Positions 37,682 through 47,330 of a DNA stretch of 64,000 nucleotides are shown here, piece after piece (position 1 is the first letter of the stretch; each line of letters starts with the position of its first letter). Origin of the DNA: Cecembia calidifontis (lineage in GTDB: Bacteria > Bacteroidota > Bacteroidia > Cytophagales > Cyclobacteriaceae). The notes below the pieces were generated by a model. That model was not told where the DNA came from and ran no database searches. It saw only the letters and a list, made by a program, of their open reading frames with translations. Position numbers and translations under genes: made by a program. The stretch covers positions 4,324,501 to 4,388,500 of the forward strand of contig NZ_SGXG01000001.1 in assembly GCF_004216715.1 (NCBI RefSeq), written 5' to 3'.

Positions 37682-38039
37682 GCAAGTTTAATTCAACTTC
37701 CCTGTATCAAGGTCCAAAGCGAAAATCTCAATTATCATTCCAATTTCATGACATCCCAATATTCAGAATCATTACAATTTTTTGATTCTGACAATACTTA
37801 ATTCTTTGATCAAAAGATCGACTAAGTAGCTTGAAAAAGGAAAAGATTGTACAAACAAAGTACCGAAAGATCTGCTTACTTACCAATACTTAATAATGCC
37901 GTTGATTATCAATATTTTGCGCTATGTGTTAAAATCTGGAAATGTACCCAAATTAAAGCTCTATGAAAAAATATTCGCCATGTTAAGATGTCTATCGCTC
38001 CAATGGGGTAGTTCTTTAAAAAGGGTCCGTCAATACGTA
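37682..38039. other. Gene-free AT-rich spacer upstream of the sensor gene
   Basis: No supported gene. Short frames on both strands are not protein-like. It probably holds the sensor promoter near 37700-37800; a TATA-rich stretch is present but no clear TAnnTTTG was fixed. The right part grades into a partial R1 tail. Confidence 0.5.
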
Positions 38040-38240
38040 AACCAACTTGGCGAAAACCCGCAATCCTCGCGCCTAATTCTCTTAACCTTGCTGGTATGAG
38101 GACAAAAAAATCATAAATACTAACAACATAAAATCTAGGCAATTCGTGAAATCTCTGCCTGGCAGCAGACAGGCGTGGACAAAAAAATCCCTCTTTTACC
38201 TTTTGCCTTTTACCTTGGCTCTTATTTCATTCTTCATTCC
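38040..38240. repeat. R1 partial copy (tail only)
   Basis: Begins at GAAAACCCGCAATCCTCGCG and continues through CTCGCGCCTAATT and CCTGGCAGCAGACAGGCGTGG to a TTACCTT-rich tract. It is colinear with the 3' half of R1 units but lacks the hairpin-rich core. Copy B follows immediately. Confidence 0.65.
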
Positions 38241-38244
38241 TCCC

Positions 38245-38826
38245 GCTGATCGGGATTTGTAATCCCGATCCGTGATACCCAGGATTTTTAATCCAATTTT
38301 ATCCGCAATGGTCACAAGGAATTCACCAAAAGGCGCAAAAACCATCCAAATCCGAGCCTACAGCGTTCTAAAAAGATCCGGGTTTCTTATCGTCGGCGAG
38401 GGACGATTCATTTATTCCGAAGAATAGTGCGCCGACTCGGGGGACGGGCTGGGAACCATTTGCCCGGGGTTGAAACCCCAGGCTACCACTAGGCAGGCCC
38501 TACAGGCCCTTTTCTTAAAATCAACGATTACAAGTTACTTTTCGACGTGAAAATCCTCAAGCCTCGCGCCTGATTTCATTTCCCATGCATCTATGATAAC
38601 AGAAATAGACCAAAATCCCTAACAATATTAAATCAAGTTAATTAGTGTAATTCGGTAAATTCCTGCCTGCGGCAGGCAGGCGTGGATGCCCTATTCCCAA
38701 ATCTCACTTTCGAAATCCGACTTTTTCTATTCTTCATTCTAAACTATCCCTACAACCCGAAAACAACGACAACCTGACAACAACGACAACAACTCCTAAT
38801 TCTAAATTCAACATTCTTCACTCCTC
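38245..38826. repeat. R1 intergenic repeat, copy B (about 580 bp)
   Basis: Near-identical to copy A in the same orientation; core at 38389-38512. It ends in the same pyrimidine tract, whose last bases form the stop codon of the AddA-like gene at 38825. Copies A and B enclose the whole sensor gene as direct repeats. Confidence 0.85.
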
Positions 38827-41800
38827 ATTCTCCGACCTCCTTTATTTTCCCCGTCTCCAGATAGCACAGATACCCCTTTACCGGTTTTCCGCTGAGTTGC
38901 TTGACAAGATCCATATACTCCAATACCTGTTTCCCATAACGCTCATACTCCTCCCCTGTTTTGAAATCCACAACAATAGCCTCTTGATCTTTTAGGATGA
39001 TCCTGTCCGGTCTTTTTTGCTTGCCTCCCGGTAATAGAATCCCCTGCTCGGTCAATAATATATTTCCAGTCTCAAACCAGGATGCAAACAAAGCATCCTC
39101 AAAAAGCCTGTCCAATTGGGCTTCAACCTCCATCAATTCCTCCCTGTCCAATCGCCCCTCATAATAGAATACCCTGATTTGGTTTTTGGCATCTTCTCTG
39201 CTTTTTGACTTTTCAAGCAACTCATGGACCAATAGCCCAAAATCCCGTCTTTTTCTTTGGGCAAGTCCCTCTTTGGAGAAATCCACAGCATATTGCTTCA
39301 CTTTCAACAGAGAGGACCAGTTCTGATAAGCCCAGCGAAGAGGAACCGGAGCAGCTATTTCAGACTTCGAATCCACTTTCTCTGGCCAATCTCCAAAATC
39401 ATACACCTTTCCATCCGGATCAAAGTCTTTATTGAAATCAAAGCCCATTTCCTGTACATAACTTGAACTCAACACCATCTGAAGATGGTAGGCCAATTGG
39501 TTATTTGAACCATCTGTTGCCTTAGTGGTAAATGGCGACAGGGACCAAAAAATCTCCTCTGCCCTGGTCAAAGCCACATAGACCATATTAAGTGAATCCA
39601 AATAGGCCAGAATCTTCCCCTCTTCATAAATTGAACTAAAATCGGATTTCGCCAGATCTTTGTTCAAGGATATTGGAATAATGGCAGAAAATTTACTTTG
39701 CTTATCTTCAAATGGAGCCCAGACCACATTGCTTTTGCTGGTATCAAATATCTTCCAGTCCAGGAAGGGCATCAACACCACCTTGAACTGAAGGCCTTTT
39801 GATTTATGGATGGTCATAATCCGCATGGCATTGTGGCTCTCCGGAATCCTTACCGTCCGCTTGTCCTTATGCTCTTCCCACCATTCCAAAAACCCCGCCA
39901 GATCGGCCCTATTGTTTACTGAAAAATCATAGACCGCTTCCTTAAAACCGGAAATATAGGCCAATTCCAAATTGTCCTCCTGTAAACCTAAAAATCCGAT
40001 CAGTTCCTCAACAGTCTCCATCAAAGGCAACTGCAGTAATCGAGCCTCTGTCCTCTTGAACTCCTCCACTTTTTCCTTGAGAAAAACAGGAACCTTATCT
40101 ATTGCAAAAAGATCATGGTCAACCTTTTCATTTTGCAACACGGAGCGGTAATACCACATGGTCTTAAACTGCACCAGGTCATCAGGACTATGAAGGTATT
40201 TCAAGCCTGCCACCAATGCCTTTACGGAAGCAGATTTGTACAAAAACATGGATTCATCCGAAAGCACATCAAAACGATATTTTGTTTCAGGATGAGCGGC
40301 CGCAAACTCCATCATACAATCTGCGATGAGCGCTCCTTCATTCTTGGTCCTGACCAAAAAGGCAATGTCCTTCAAGGCATATTCCCTATCTTGCAAGGCC
40401 ATGACCATTTCAGGAAGTTTTTCAAGTACCATTTCCTTGAATTTCCCTGTTTCCTGATTCTTATCTTCCTCCAAAAACTCCAATCTCACTTTTCCTTTAA
40501 AAGCAGATTTTTGCTTGGCTGGAGAAACATGCTGAAAAACATCCTGATAAGCCTTACTGAGGATATGCCCCTCCTCCTCCACATGACTGAGTGCCAAAGC
40601 ATCCTCAAAAGATTGGGGAAGTTTTTTGAATAAGGCATTGTTGAATTGGATCACATTTGGCAAGCTGCGGTAATTGGTATCCAGGTTTCTGTTCTCGATA
40701 TATTGCTTACCAATTTCCTGCTCCACCTCTTCCAACAGCAGGCGCATTTCCCCTCCCCTCCAACGGTAAATGGACTGCTTGACATCCCCGACCAATAGAT
40801 TCGTATTTCCCTGGGCAAGGGAATTTTCCAGCAAAGGCCTGAAACTTGCCCATTGAAATCCCGATGTGTCCTGAAATTCATCAATCAGGTAATGCCTGAA
40901 TTGGTTTCCGACCTTTTCATATATAAAAGGGGCCTCATTCTCCCGGGTTATCTCTTTTAAAAACTCATTGGCATCGGAAATGAGCAACATATTTTCCTCG
41001 TTTTTGAGAACCGTCAATTCTTCGAGAAGATTTCGGAATACCCCGAAGACAAAAATATTCCTGGAAATTGCAGTCAAGGTCATCCATTTGACATACAATT
41101 CAGGAATTTTTCCAAGAATTTCACCCAATCCCTGATGATAAGCAGTGATAATGGCATCTTTCTGTTTACTGCTTTTTGCAAACCAACCCTCTTCGCTGTA
41201 AGCCCGGGCCATTTGATTATCGGTCAATTCCGGCACCGGCTGTTCCCTGTCCCCCAGTTTGGCAAACTTCAGGGCAAAGGACCTTGTACCACCCGAGAAA
41301 TCAGTCCATTCCAGTCCGTTGGCTTTGCGGATACGCTCCGCTTCATCCCTGAGTGACCTGGTAATTTTAAAAAGTTCTGCTTTTCGCTCTCTCGTAAATT
41401 GCTGAAGTTGGGAAATGTTATCCCTCTCTTTCAGAAAAACCCGGATTTCAGGGGCAAATTTTTTAAAATTCTCCTGAAAAAGCTCCTTTCCCAGTTCCTT
41501 GATTTTTTTGCGTATATCCCAGGAATTGCCCTTTTCTATCTCTTCTTTGGCATAATCGACCAGCCACTCGTGCAGTTGCTCATCCTCCATTACTTTTTCC
41601 ACCACCCGGTCCACCACCCGGTCCAGAACAGCATCCTGGTCCATTTCCACTTCAAATTTGGCATTGAGATCCATTTCCCGGGCAAAGGCCCTTACTACTT
41701 TTTGGAAAAAACTGTCAATCGTATTGACCGAAAACCTCCCATAATCATGAAGTATAGCTGTAAGTGTTTGGGCTGCCCTTACCTGAAGACCTTGGGTATC

Positions 41801-42061
41801 CAGTTCAAGGCTTTCCATCAGCACCTTGTCCATATACTCCTTCCCGTCAATCCCCTTGCGCATCCGCTTGAGCTCCTTCAGAATACGCTCCTTCATTTCC
41901 TGGGTAGCCTTATTGGTAAAAGTAACTGCCAAAATAGACCTAAAGGCATCCGGATACGACAGGGCCAATTTGAGGTACTCCATGGTCAGGGTATAAGTTT
42001 TCCCAGAGCCTGCAGAAGATTTGTAAATGATAAAAGGAGCAGAAGTTTTTTCCATAACCAA
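38825..42061 (-). CDS. AddA/RecB-like UvrD-type helicase-nuclease
   Basis: 1,078 residues. Processes double-strand DNA ends for recombinational repair: 3'-5' helicase plus nuclease. Walker A is SAGSGKT (16-22), motif Ia is AVTFTNKATQEMKERIL, motif II is LIDEFQDTSGFQW, motif V is RIMTIHKSKGLQFKVVL, and motif VI is VYVALTRAEE. The C-terminal PD-(D/E)xK nuclease shows DRIILKD...VVDFKTGEEYERYGKQ. In Bacteroidota such proteins usually work with an AddB-like partner encoded nearby, but none is in this window. The start could be the Met at 42061 or 42055. The stop codon lies in the border of R1 copy B. Confidence 0.9.
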   Translation of the reverse strand: MVMEKTSAPFIIYKSSAGSGKTYTLTMEYLKLALSYPDAFRSILAVTFTNKATQEMKERILKELKRMRKGIDGKEYMDKVLMESLELDTQGLQVRAAQTLTAILHDYGRFSVNTIDSFFQKVVRAFAREMDLNAKFEVEMDQDAVLDRVVDRVVEKVMEDEQLHEWLVDYAKEEIEKGNSWDIRKKIKELGKELFQENFKKFAPEIRVFLKERDNISQLQQFTRERKAELFKITRSLRDEAERIRKANGLEWTDFSGGTRSFALKFAKLGDREQPVPELTDNQMARAYSEEGWFAKSSKQKDAIITAYHQGLGEILGKIPELYVKWMTLTAISRNIFVFGVFRNLLEELTVLKNEENMLLISDANEFLKEITRENEAPFIYEKVGNQFRHYLIDEFQDTSGFQWASFRPLLENSLAQGNTNLLVGDVKQSIYRWRGGEMRLLLEEVEQEIGKQYIENRNLDTNYRSLPNVIQFNNALFKKLPQSFEDALALSHVEEEGHILSKAYQDVFQHVSPAKQKSAFKGKVRLEFLEEDKNQETGKFKEMVLEKLPEMVMALQDREYALKDIAFLVRTKNEGALIADCMMEFAAAHPETKYRFDVLSDESMFLYKSASVKALVAGLKYLHSPDDLVQFKTMWYYRSVLQNEKVDHDLFAIDKVPVFLKEKVEEFKRTEARLLQLPLMETVEELIGFLGLQEDNLELAYISGFKEAVYDFSVNNRADLAGFLEWWEEHKDKRTVRIPESHNAMRIMTIHKSKGLQFKVVLMPFLDWKIFDTSKSNVVWAPFEDKQSKFSAIIPISLNKDLAKSDFSSIYEEGKILAYLDSLNMVYVALTRAEEIFWSLSPFTTKATDGSNNQLAYHLQMVLSSSYVQEMGFDFNKDFDPDGKVYDFGDWPEKVDSKSEIAAPVPLRWAYQNWSSLLKVKQYAVDFSKEGLAQRKRRDFGLLVHELLEKSKSREDAKNQIRVFYYEGRLDREELMEVEAQLDRLFEDALFASWFETGNILLTEQGILLPGGKQKRPDRIILKDQEAIVVDFKTGEEYERYGKQVLEYMDLVKQLSGKPVKGYLCYLETGKIKEVGE

Positions 42062-42170
42062 AAACTAATTTTATCAAAACAAAAAAAATAAGCTCCAAAA
42101 ACAAAATGGATGACAGACATTGTCCGACAAAAGTTTTAGATTTGTTAAAGCACATTTTTTGAAAAATGAT

Positions 42171-42614
42171 ATGAAACCTGTCTTCACCCCATTAGAAGAA
42201 ATCGGATTTTTTCTCGAAGGAGAAAAGGGAAAACATGCTGTCCTTGGGCTTTCACCTTTTGTCAGTGAAATTGAAGGACAGATTGAAAAAATAAAAAAAG
42301 CTGTTCCCGTGCATCTGACTGAAGGCTCCCTGCAGAAATACCTGGATATGGATGGCATCAAAACAGAACTCAAGCGCTATATCTCAGAATCCGGTTTGCT
42401 TGTGGGATACGATTGGGAAGACTGGATGGAAGGCAAGGAAATTCTGGACGGGGTAAGGCCCTTCGCTAAAATCAATAAAATCAAGGCCTGCAAACTCCTG
42501 ACCCTGATCCTCAAAAGGGATGAATCACAGTTTGGGTATTTTGAATCCCATCTGAAAAAAGGCAGCATTCTGATCCTATTGAAAAAACTATTGGAACAGG
42601 AAGTGCTCAATTAA
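42171..42614 (+). CDS. Small cytosolic protein resembling DUF6508
   Basis: 147 residues. The ATG at 42171 is chosen over a TTG at 42120, since a TAGATTTG at 42137-42144 fits a -7 element just upstream. The C-terminal pattern SGLLVGYDWEDWMEGKEI followed by ACKLLTLILKRDESQFG resembles DUF6508, in which a hydrophobic Tyr/Phe-Asp-Trp motif precedes an LLT.LIR helix. Function unknown. It is divergent from the AddA-like gene (109 bases) and ends just before R1 copy C. Confidence 0.6.
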   Translation: MKPVFTPLEEIGFFLEGEKGKHAVLGLSPFVSEIEGQIEKIKKAVPVHLTEGSLQKYLDMDGIKTELKRYISESGLLVGYDWEDWMEGKEILDGVRPFAKINKIKACKLLTLILKRDESQFGYFESHLKKGSILILLKKLLEQEVLN

Positions 42615-42643
42615 CAAAGTAATCCCAATCTTATTGTTGGCCC

Positions 42644-43230
42644 GCTGATCGGGATTTATGATCCCAATCCGTGATACTTAGGATTTATAATCCCATTTTA
42701 AACCGCCATGATCGCAAGGAATTTTGCAACGGGCGCAAAAATCACCCAAATCCTCGTCTTTAGCGTTCTAAATAAAATCCAGGTTTCATATCGCCGGCGT
42801 CGCACCATTCATTTTTTCAGAAGATCGGTGCGCCGACTCGGGAAACGGGCTGGGCACCATTTGCCCGGGGTTGAAACCCCTGGCTACCACTAGGAAGGCC
42901 CTACAGGCCTTTATCTTAAAAATCACCGATTCAGCTACCGGCTTTTGTGAAAATCCCTAAGCCTCGCGCCTAATTTCATTTCCCTTGATGGTTTGAGGAC
43001 AAAAAAAGACCAAAACCCCTAACAACATCAAAATTTAGTTAATTAGTGGGATTTGTGTAATTCCTGGACAAAAAAATCCCACTTTTACCTTTTACCTTGG
43101 CTCTTATTTCATTTTCCATTCTACATCCTTCATCCGACAACCCGAAAACCATGACAACCCTTCATCCAACACGCAACACCCCGACAACCATGGCAACCCG
43201 ACAACAACGACAACCCTTCATTCCTCATTC
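42644..43230. repeat. R1 intergenic repeat, copy C
   Basis: Opens with CTGATCGGGATTTATGATCCC, core at 42790-42911, then the AT-rich middle and a long degenerate tract of CCGACAAC/CATGACAACC units. The core stem ATCG..CGAT is partly broken here (CACCAT in place of GACGAT). The tract runs into the stop codon of the DUF1080 gene. A 61-codon open frame inside it (42708-42893) is repeat-derived. Confidence 0.8.
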
Positions 43231-43235
43231 TACAT

Positions 43236-44183
43236 TCAATAAACCGCCTTCACCAACTCGATCTTCCTAAACTCCACGGGGCCATGGTCCCCCTGCAACA
43301 TTATCGGACCGGGCAATCCTTCCTTGCTGTCCAATGCCCCTCCGGTAATCCCAGGTATAATCTGATCACAGATCACAGTTTTTCCATTGGCAACTACGGT
43401 AAGTCTTCTTCCAATCAATTTGATCTGAAATGTCTGCCACTCCCCTGCTTTTCCCGCAGCCATTTCATTGGGTGTGAGGAATCCGTAAACCCCACCGAAC
43501 AATACATTGGATGGCTCTTTGTCATAATCATCCTGAATCTGCACTTCATACCTTCCCCTGAGGTAAATCCCACTATTGCTGCCCTCCGGATAGCGGAATT
43601 CCACCAATAACTGAAAATCCTCAAATTTTTCATTTGAAATCAGGTTGGCACCTGACTTGGAAGAGGTCAATATGCCGTTTTTGACCTCCCACTGATTTTG
43701 GTCTTTATCTGCATGCCAACCGCTTAAATCCCTTCCATTAAAAAGTGCTATAGGTGTTCCCCAAGTGGGTTCCTTTTCCCTCACCAAAGCTGGGGCACGT
43801 TCTCCCACAAAAGGATAACGTTTCCCATTGGGATACTGAATCGTTCCGTTCAGCTTGCCCTGGGTCAGTGATCCTTTAAACTTCATGTCCTTATTCGAGT
43901 CCTGCCACTGTGGCGGAATGCTGAAATGGACCTTCCCATTGTCAAAATGTACCTGGGAAATTGGTCTGGCACTTCCATCATCTCCCACAAAATACCCAAC
44001 CAATACCTTAAACCCCGAGAGTTTTACTTCCAGCCAGGAAGGCGCTTCCCTGCCATCCATATCCAAAGTGATGTTCCAACGTCCGATCAGGTCCTTGGAT
44101 TCAGTCTGGGCTTTTACCTGACCGATATGTAAAATGATTAAAACAATTGCTGCGGTAAGGCTGTATATTTTTCTGAGATTCAT
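43236..44183 (-). CDS. Secreted DUF1080 (3-keto-disaccharide hydrolase-type) protein
   Basis: 315 residues from the start at 44183, chosen because it gives a normal signal peptide (MNLRKIYSLTAAIVLIILHI, cleavage near KAQ). An N-terminal beta domain (about 28-130) precedes the DUF1080 concanavalin-like domain, which opens with PIALFNGRDLSGWHADKD and contains FRYPEGSNSGIYLRGRYEVQ and the closing GPIMLQGDHGPVEFRKIEL. Family members bind or cleave 3-keto-glycosides and other sugars in the periplasm. No other sugar-utilisation gene is adjacent. Its stop codon lies at the edge of the R1 copy C tract. Confidence 0.9.
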   Translation of the reverse strand: MNLRKIYSLTAAIVLIILHIGQVKAQTESKDLIGRWNITLDMDGREAPSWLEVKLSGFKVLVGYFVGDDGSARPISQVHFDNGKVHFSIPPQWQDSNKDMKFKGSLTQGKLNGTIQYPNGKRYPFVGERAPALVREKEPTWGTPIALFNGRDLSGWHADKDQNQWEVKNGILTSSKSGANLISNEKFEDFQLLVEFRYPEGSNSGIYLRGRYEVQIQDDYDKEPSNVLFGGVYGFLTPNEMAAGKAGEWQTFQIKLIGRRLTVVANGKTVICDQIIPGITGGALDSKEGLPGPIMLQGDHGPVEFRKIELVKAVY

Positions 44184-44353
44184 GATGATGAGTTTATGGG
44201 TTGAAGCCATGAATTTAAGTTAAAAATCAGAAATGGTAAAACCCATTGTTCCCAAAAGACCCTCTTGCTACTTTGTTGGGTCCGCAGGCCTATACTTTTT
44301 ATCCGTGTTAATCCTCATTCATTCCACCATGCGGGACAAGTTCTGTGGTTCCC

Positions 44354-44858
44354 TCTGATCGGGATTTATAATCCCGATCCGCGACACTTAGGATTTACAA
44401 TCCCATTTTAACCGCATCGAACGTAAGGAATTCCCCAAAGGACGCAAAAATCACCCAAATCCGGGGTTTCGGCGTTCTAAATAGATCCATGTTCCATATC
44501 GCCGGCGTGGGACGATTCATTTTTTCAGGAGATCCGTGCGCCGACTCTGGAAACGGGCTGGGCACCATTTGCCCGGGGTTGAAACCCCGGGCTACCAATA
44601 GGCAGGCCCTACAGGCCTGTTTTTCAAAATCAACGATTACACGTCTACTGGCCTTCGTGAAAATCCCTAAGCCTTGCGCCTAATTTCATTTCCTTTGATG
44701 GGGTGAGGGCAGAAAAATACCAAAATCCCTAACAATATTAAATCAAGTTAATTAGTGTAATTCGGGAAATTCGTGGACAAAAAAATCCAACTTTTACCTT
44801 TTTACATTGACTCTTATTTCACTTTCCATTCTACATTCTCAATTCCTCCAACCAGACA
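44354..44858. repeat. R1 intergenic repeat, copy D
   Basis: Opens with CTGATCGGGATTTATAATCC; core at 44498-44620 with a perfect GCCCGGGGTT-ga-AACCCCGGGC stem. It ends in the usual TTTTACC/CATTCTACATTC tract a few bases before the PAS gene stop at 44863. The segment just before it (about 44320-44353) is shared with 9157-9195. Confidence 0.82.
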
Positions 44859-44862
44859 ACCC

Positions 44863-45699
44863 TCACTGAACATACTGATTGTACATCTTCAGGTCCTTGA
44901 TCCTCAGGTCAGTCCAGATCAACCTATGGATTAAAATAGACACCAAAATATTCACATCAAAACTGTCCTCAAAACCGTATGTCCTTCCCGGCTCAAACAC
45001 AAAATAGAGGCTAGATTGGCCGAATTGCTTTTTGATCATGTACTTGTTTTCAAATTCAGGATCCAAATGGGGAACATTCCTCAGCACCTTGCTGACCAAG
45101 GTGGGGATGTTGGATTCAGACCTGCCAAAAAAATGTTTGTTGACCAGCTGACTGTACACCTCCTTGTCCATGCCTTTACCTTCCGCACTGAACCTGGTAC
45201 TGCCCGCTACAATCTCCGTTTCGAAATGCAGGTAGCCTTTTTCAAAATCCAGGTTCTGCAACAAAAAGTTCAGGGACCGCTTCATGTAATTCTGGGTGGT
45301 TTCCAGGTGATTGGAGCCCTCCATGTATTCCCTCAGGTTTTGAAGAATGGTGGTCTTTTTGACCAGGTCTTTCCTTACCTGCTTGAACTCAGAAATTTCA
45401 TTAAATTCCAAGACGATCTTATCTGGATTGGTAAAATGGGTCACTGAAATCTCATAATCAAAAACAGAATGGTCTTTTTCCAATTTCACCTCAAACTCCC
45501 TCTTACCCTGGGCATTGCCCAAATCCAAAAAACTCAGAAAAACATCGGGATTATCTATGGTAAACAAATCCAAAAATCTTTTCCTTAATTTATCCAGTTG
45601 AAAAACTTTTTCTTTAAAGGAAGGATTCGCATACCTGATCAGCCCATTTTCATCCAATATCAAAATGGGGGTTTGGAGTTGTTCAAAGTACTTTCTCAT
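44863..45699 (-). CDS. PAS-domain protein without kinase module
   Basis: 278 residues, cytosolic. A PAS domain occupies the first ~115 residues (YFEQLQTPILILDENGLIRY to KIVLEFNEISEFKQVRK). A short coiled-coil linker follows, then a C-terminal domain of about 140 residues (NFLLQNLDFEKGYLHFETEI through FVFEPGRTYGFEDSFDVNIL) of unknown type, perhaps GAF-like. There is no His-kinase, GGDEF or DNA-binding domain, so it probably signals through a partner. An IS4-family element has inserted 65 bases upstream of the start and may have separated it from its promoter. Confidence 0.78.
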   Translation of the reverse strand: MRKYFEQLQTPILILDENGLIRYANPSFKEKVFQLDKLRKRFLDLFTIDNPDVFLSFLDLGNAQGKREFEVKLEKDHSVFDYEISVTHFTNPDKIVLEFNEISEFKQVRKDLVKKTTILQNLREYMEGSNHLETTQNYMKRSLNFLLQNLDFEKGYLHFETEIVAGSTRFSAEGKGMDKEVYSQLVNKHFFGRSESNIPTLVSKVLRNVPHLDPEFENKYMIKKQFGQSSLYFVFEPGRTYGFEDSFDVNILVSILIHRLIWTDLRIKDLKMYNQYVQ

Positions 45700-45830
45700 A
45701 AAATTCTGTATTACGGTCTATTTTTCTATTAATTTATTACCATTTTTTGGTAATTAAAGTCTATTCAATGCTGTCCTAAATAATTTTTTCTTCTCTAAGA
45801 ATATTAGCTTAGAGGTAATTGTGAAGTGAT

Positions 45831-47012
45831 TTATTTATAATCTGGAAAAAGAACCCCCTGTGGGTTATATTTTGGGGGTTTGTCATGATCTTCAAAAGGT
45901 CTGTCCAGCCAATTTTGCAATTCAATTTTGACGAAAATATTCAATCTGATAAATGCTACTAGATTTGACAGATGCCATCCGTATTTTGCGGATGCTTTCA
46001 TTGCTTTTAACAGTAAAATTGTAATCAAGGCAGTCCATATCTGTATCATTACTGCGTTTTTTGAAGTTCCAATGAATGTCTTAATGTGGAGTAGCTGCTT
46101 AATATCCCTGAAAAAAACTTCAATTTCCCACCTTGATTTATAAAGGTCTCCGATTGTCTGTGCTGCCCAGGTGAAGTTGTTGGTGATGATTTCTATGGTC
46201 TGTTGGTTTTTCTCGTCCCAGACTGCCACTCTTCTGAGTTTTTTAGGATACTTAGTCTTAGACTGTGGGTTGGTCAGTTCTATTTCTTGGTCAATTAGAA
46301 CATGCTGTGCCATTTTTTCTGGCAGTTCCCGTTCGCTGATCACGGTGTAAGCCAGGTTGTCCTTATGCCTTATGACAAAGAATACCCCTTTGCTGTCCCA
46401 AATATTTAGCATCGGAAAGTCATTGTAGTACCTGTCTGCGACGATAACAGAACCTTTTTCCAAAGGTATATTGTAAGCACCTTTATTATCCGCTACGCTT
46501 CCTTCTGTAATGTTCACATAAGCAGGAAGTTTACCATCATAATCTAACAGGGTATGCATCTTAACAGCGCCCTTTTTAGTGCGGAATGTGGCCCAGTCGA
46601 AGACAGAAAGGCAAAGGCTTATGACTGTTGCATCTAAAAGATATACTGGCACCTTGATTTTAAGTTTGACACGCCTGAGTGATGCCTGCTGTCCTAAACT
46701 TCCCAAAAGAGAATAATAAAGGTCTTTAAAAAGATCAGCATCTCTCCGCTTGTTCTGATAGCTGATACTTGACTTGGAAGGAGCCTTTGAAATCCCAAGA
46801 TGGTTTAGGTTCCCCGTAGCTGAACGAAGACCATTGGATATATCTCTTACCGATGTGCTTTTTGCAAAATGACAGAAAAGCATTGATACTAGATGTGTCC
46901 AGCTATCAAAACCTTTACAACCTTTATCTGTCTGCTTATCTTGAACCAGTTTTTTGAAAGTTGAACGGTCAATCTTTTTAATAATCTGTGAAAACAATGT
47001 AATATTACACAT
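45831..47012 (-). CDS. IS4-family transposase (element a)
   Basis: 393 residues from the start at 47012 (MCNITLFSQIIKKIDRSTF), which matches the usual N-terminus better than the frame start at 47060. DDE residues lie in VYLLDATVISLCLSVFDWA (first Asp), GSVIVADRYYNDFPML (second Asp), and the YREK-like YKSRWEIEVFFRDIKQLLHI (Glu). Intact. The start codon is within one arm of an 11-bp hairpin (47011-47077). Confidence 0.93.
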   Translation of the reverse strand: MCNITLFSQIIKKIDRSTFKKLVQDKQTDKGCKGFDSWTHLVSMLFCHFAKSTSVRDISNGLRSATGNLNHLGISKAPSKSSISYQNKRRDADLFKDLYYSLLGSLGQQASLRRVKLKIKVPVYLLDATVISLCLSVFDWATFRTKKGAVKMHTLLDYDGKLPAYVNITEGSVADNKGAYNIPLEKGSVIVADRYYNDFPMLNIWDSKGVFFVIRHKDNLAYTVISERELPEKMAQHVLIDQEIELTNPQSKTKYPKKLRRVAVWDEKNQQTIEIITNNFTWAAQTIGDLYKSRWEIEVFFRDIKQLLHIKTFIGTSKNAVMIQIWTALITILLLKAMKASAKYGWHLSNLVAFIRLNIFVKIELQNWLDRPFEDHDKPPKYNPQGVLFPDYK

Positions 47013-47077
47013 GAGAGGTCTTTGTTTTTGGTGCAAACCCAAAATACACATTTTGGGCAAAAATTCAGACCTCTCAT
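47011..47077 (-). promoter_or_regulatory. Hairpin sequestering the start of transposase a
   Basis: ATGAGAGGTCT (47011-47021) pairs with AGACCTCTCAT (47067-47077), and CCCAAAA/TTTTGGG forms an inner stem. On the minus strand the arm includes part of the start codon. A read-through transcript from outside the IS would fold and hide the start, while one starting inside the hairpin would not. Confidence 0.6.
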
Positions 47078-47330
47078 TTTTTATTTAGGACGCTATTGAA
47101 GTCTATTTAAATCTTAAACGCCATCAAAAAAAATTATTTATTTATAATTTTATTTTGGGAATTTAGTGAACAAAAACGACAAAAATCATACCAAAGCCCA
47201 CTTCTTTCATCAATCAAAATTTTGTTTTTTGGCTTAAACCTATGGCGTGTCTACTTGCTGACCGGAACAAGCTGATCGGAATTTATAATCCCAATTACTG
47301 TCGTCCGACTAAATTACGAAAATTAGAATA

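Larger units (their letters stand above)
45764..47100 (-). mobile_element. IS4-family insertion sequence (element a)
   Basis: The inverted ends TTCAATGCTGTCCTAAATA (45764) and TATTTAGGACGCTATTGAA (ending 47100) match at 16 of 19 positions. A direct GTCTA repeat flanks the element at 45759-45763 and 47101-47105. 1,337 bp, with the transposase on the minus strand. It lies in the promoter region of the PAS gene. Confidence 0.92.

Noticed and set aside
37896..38142. Short frames on both strands between the sensor and R1 copy B
   Set aside because: No similarity to known proteins, and they overlap each other and a partial R1 tail.
42708..42893. Open frame of 61 codons within R1 copy C
   Set aside because: It uses a different frame of the same repeat; no protein-like composition.
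44489..44683. Open frame of 64 codons within R1 copy D, similar to frames at 49232-49426 and 49621-49908
   Set aside because: The similarity follows from the repeat. Other R1 copies (A, B, C, E) have stops or shifts in that frame, there is no start context, and the hairpins dominate the sequence.
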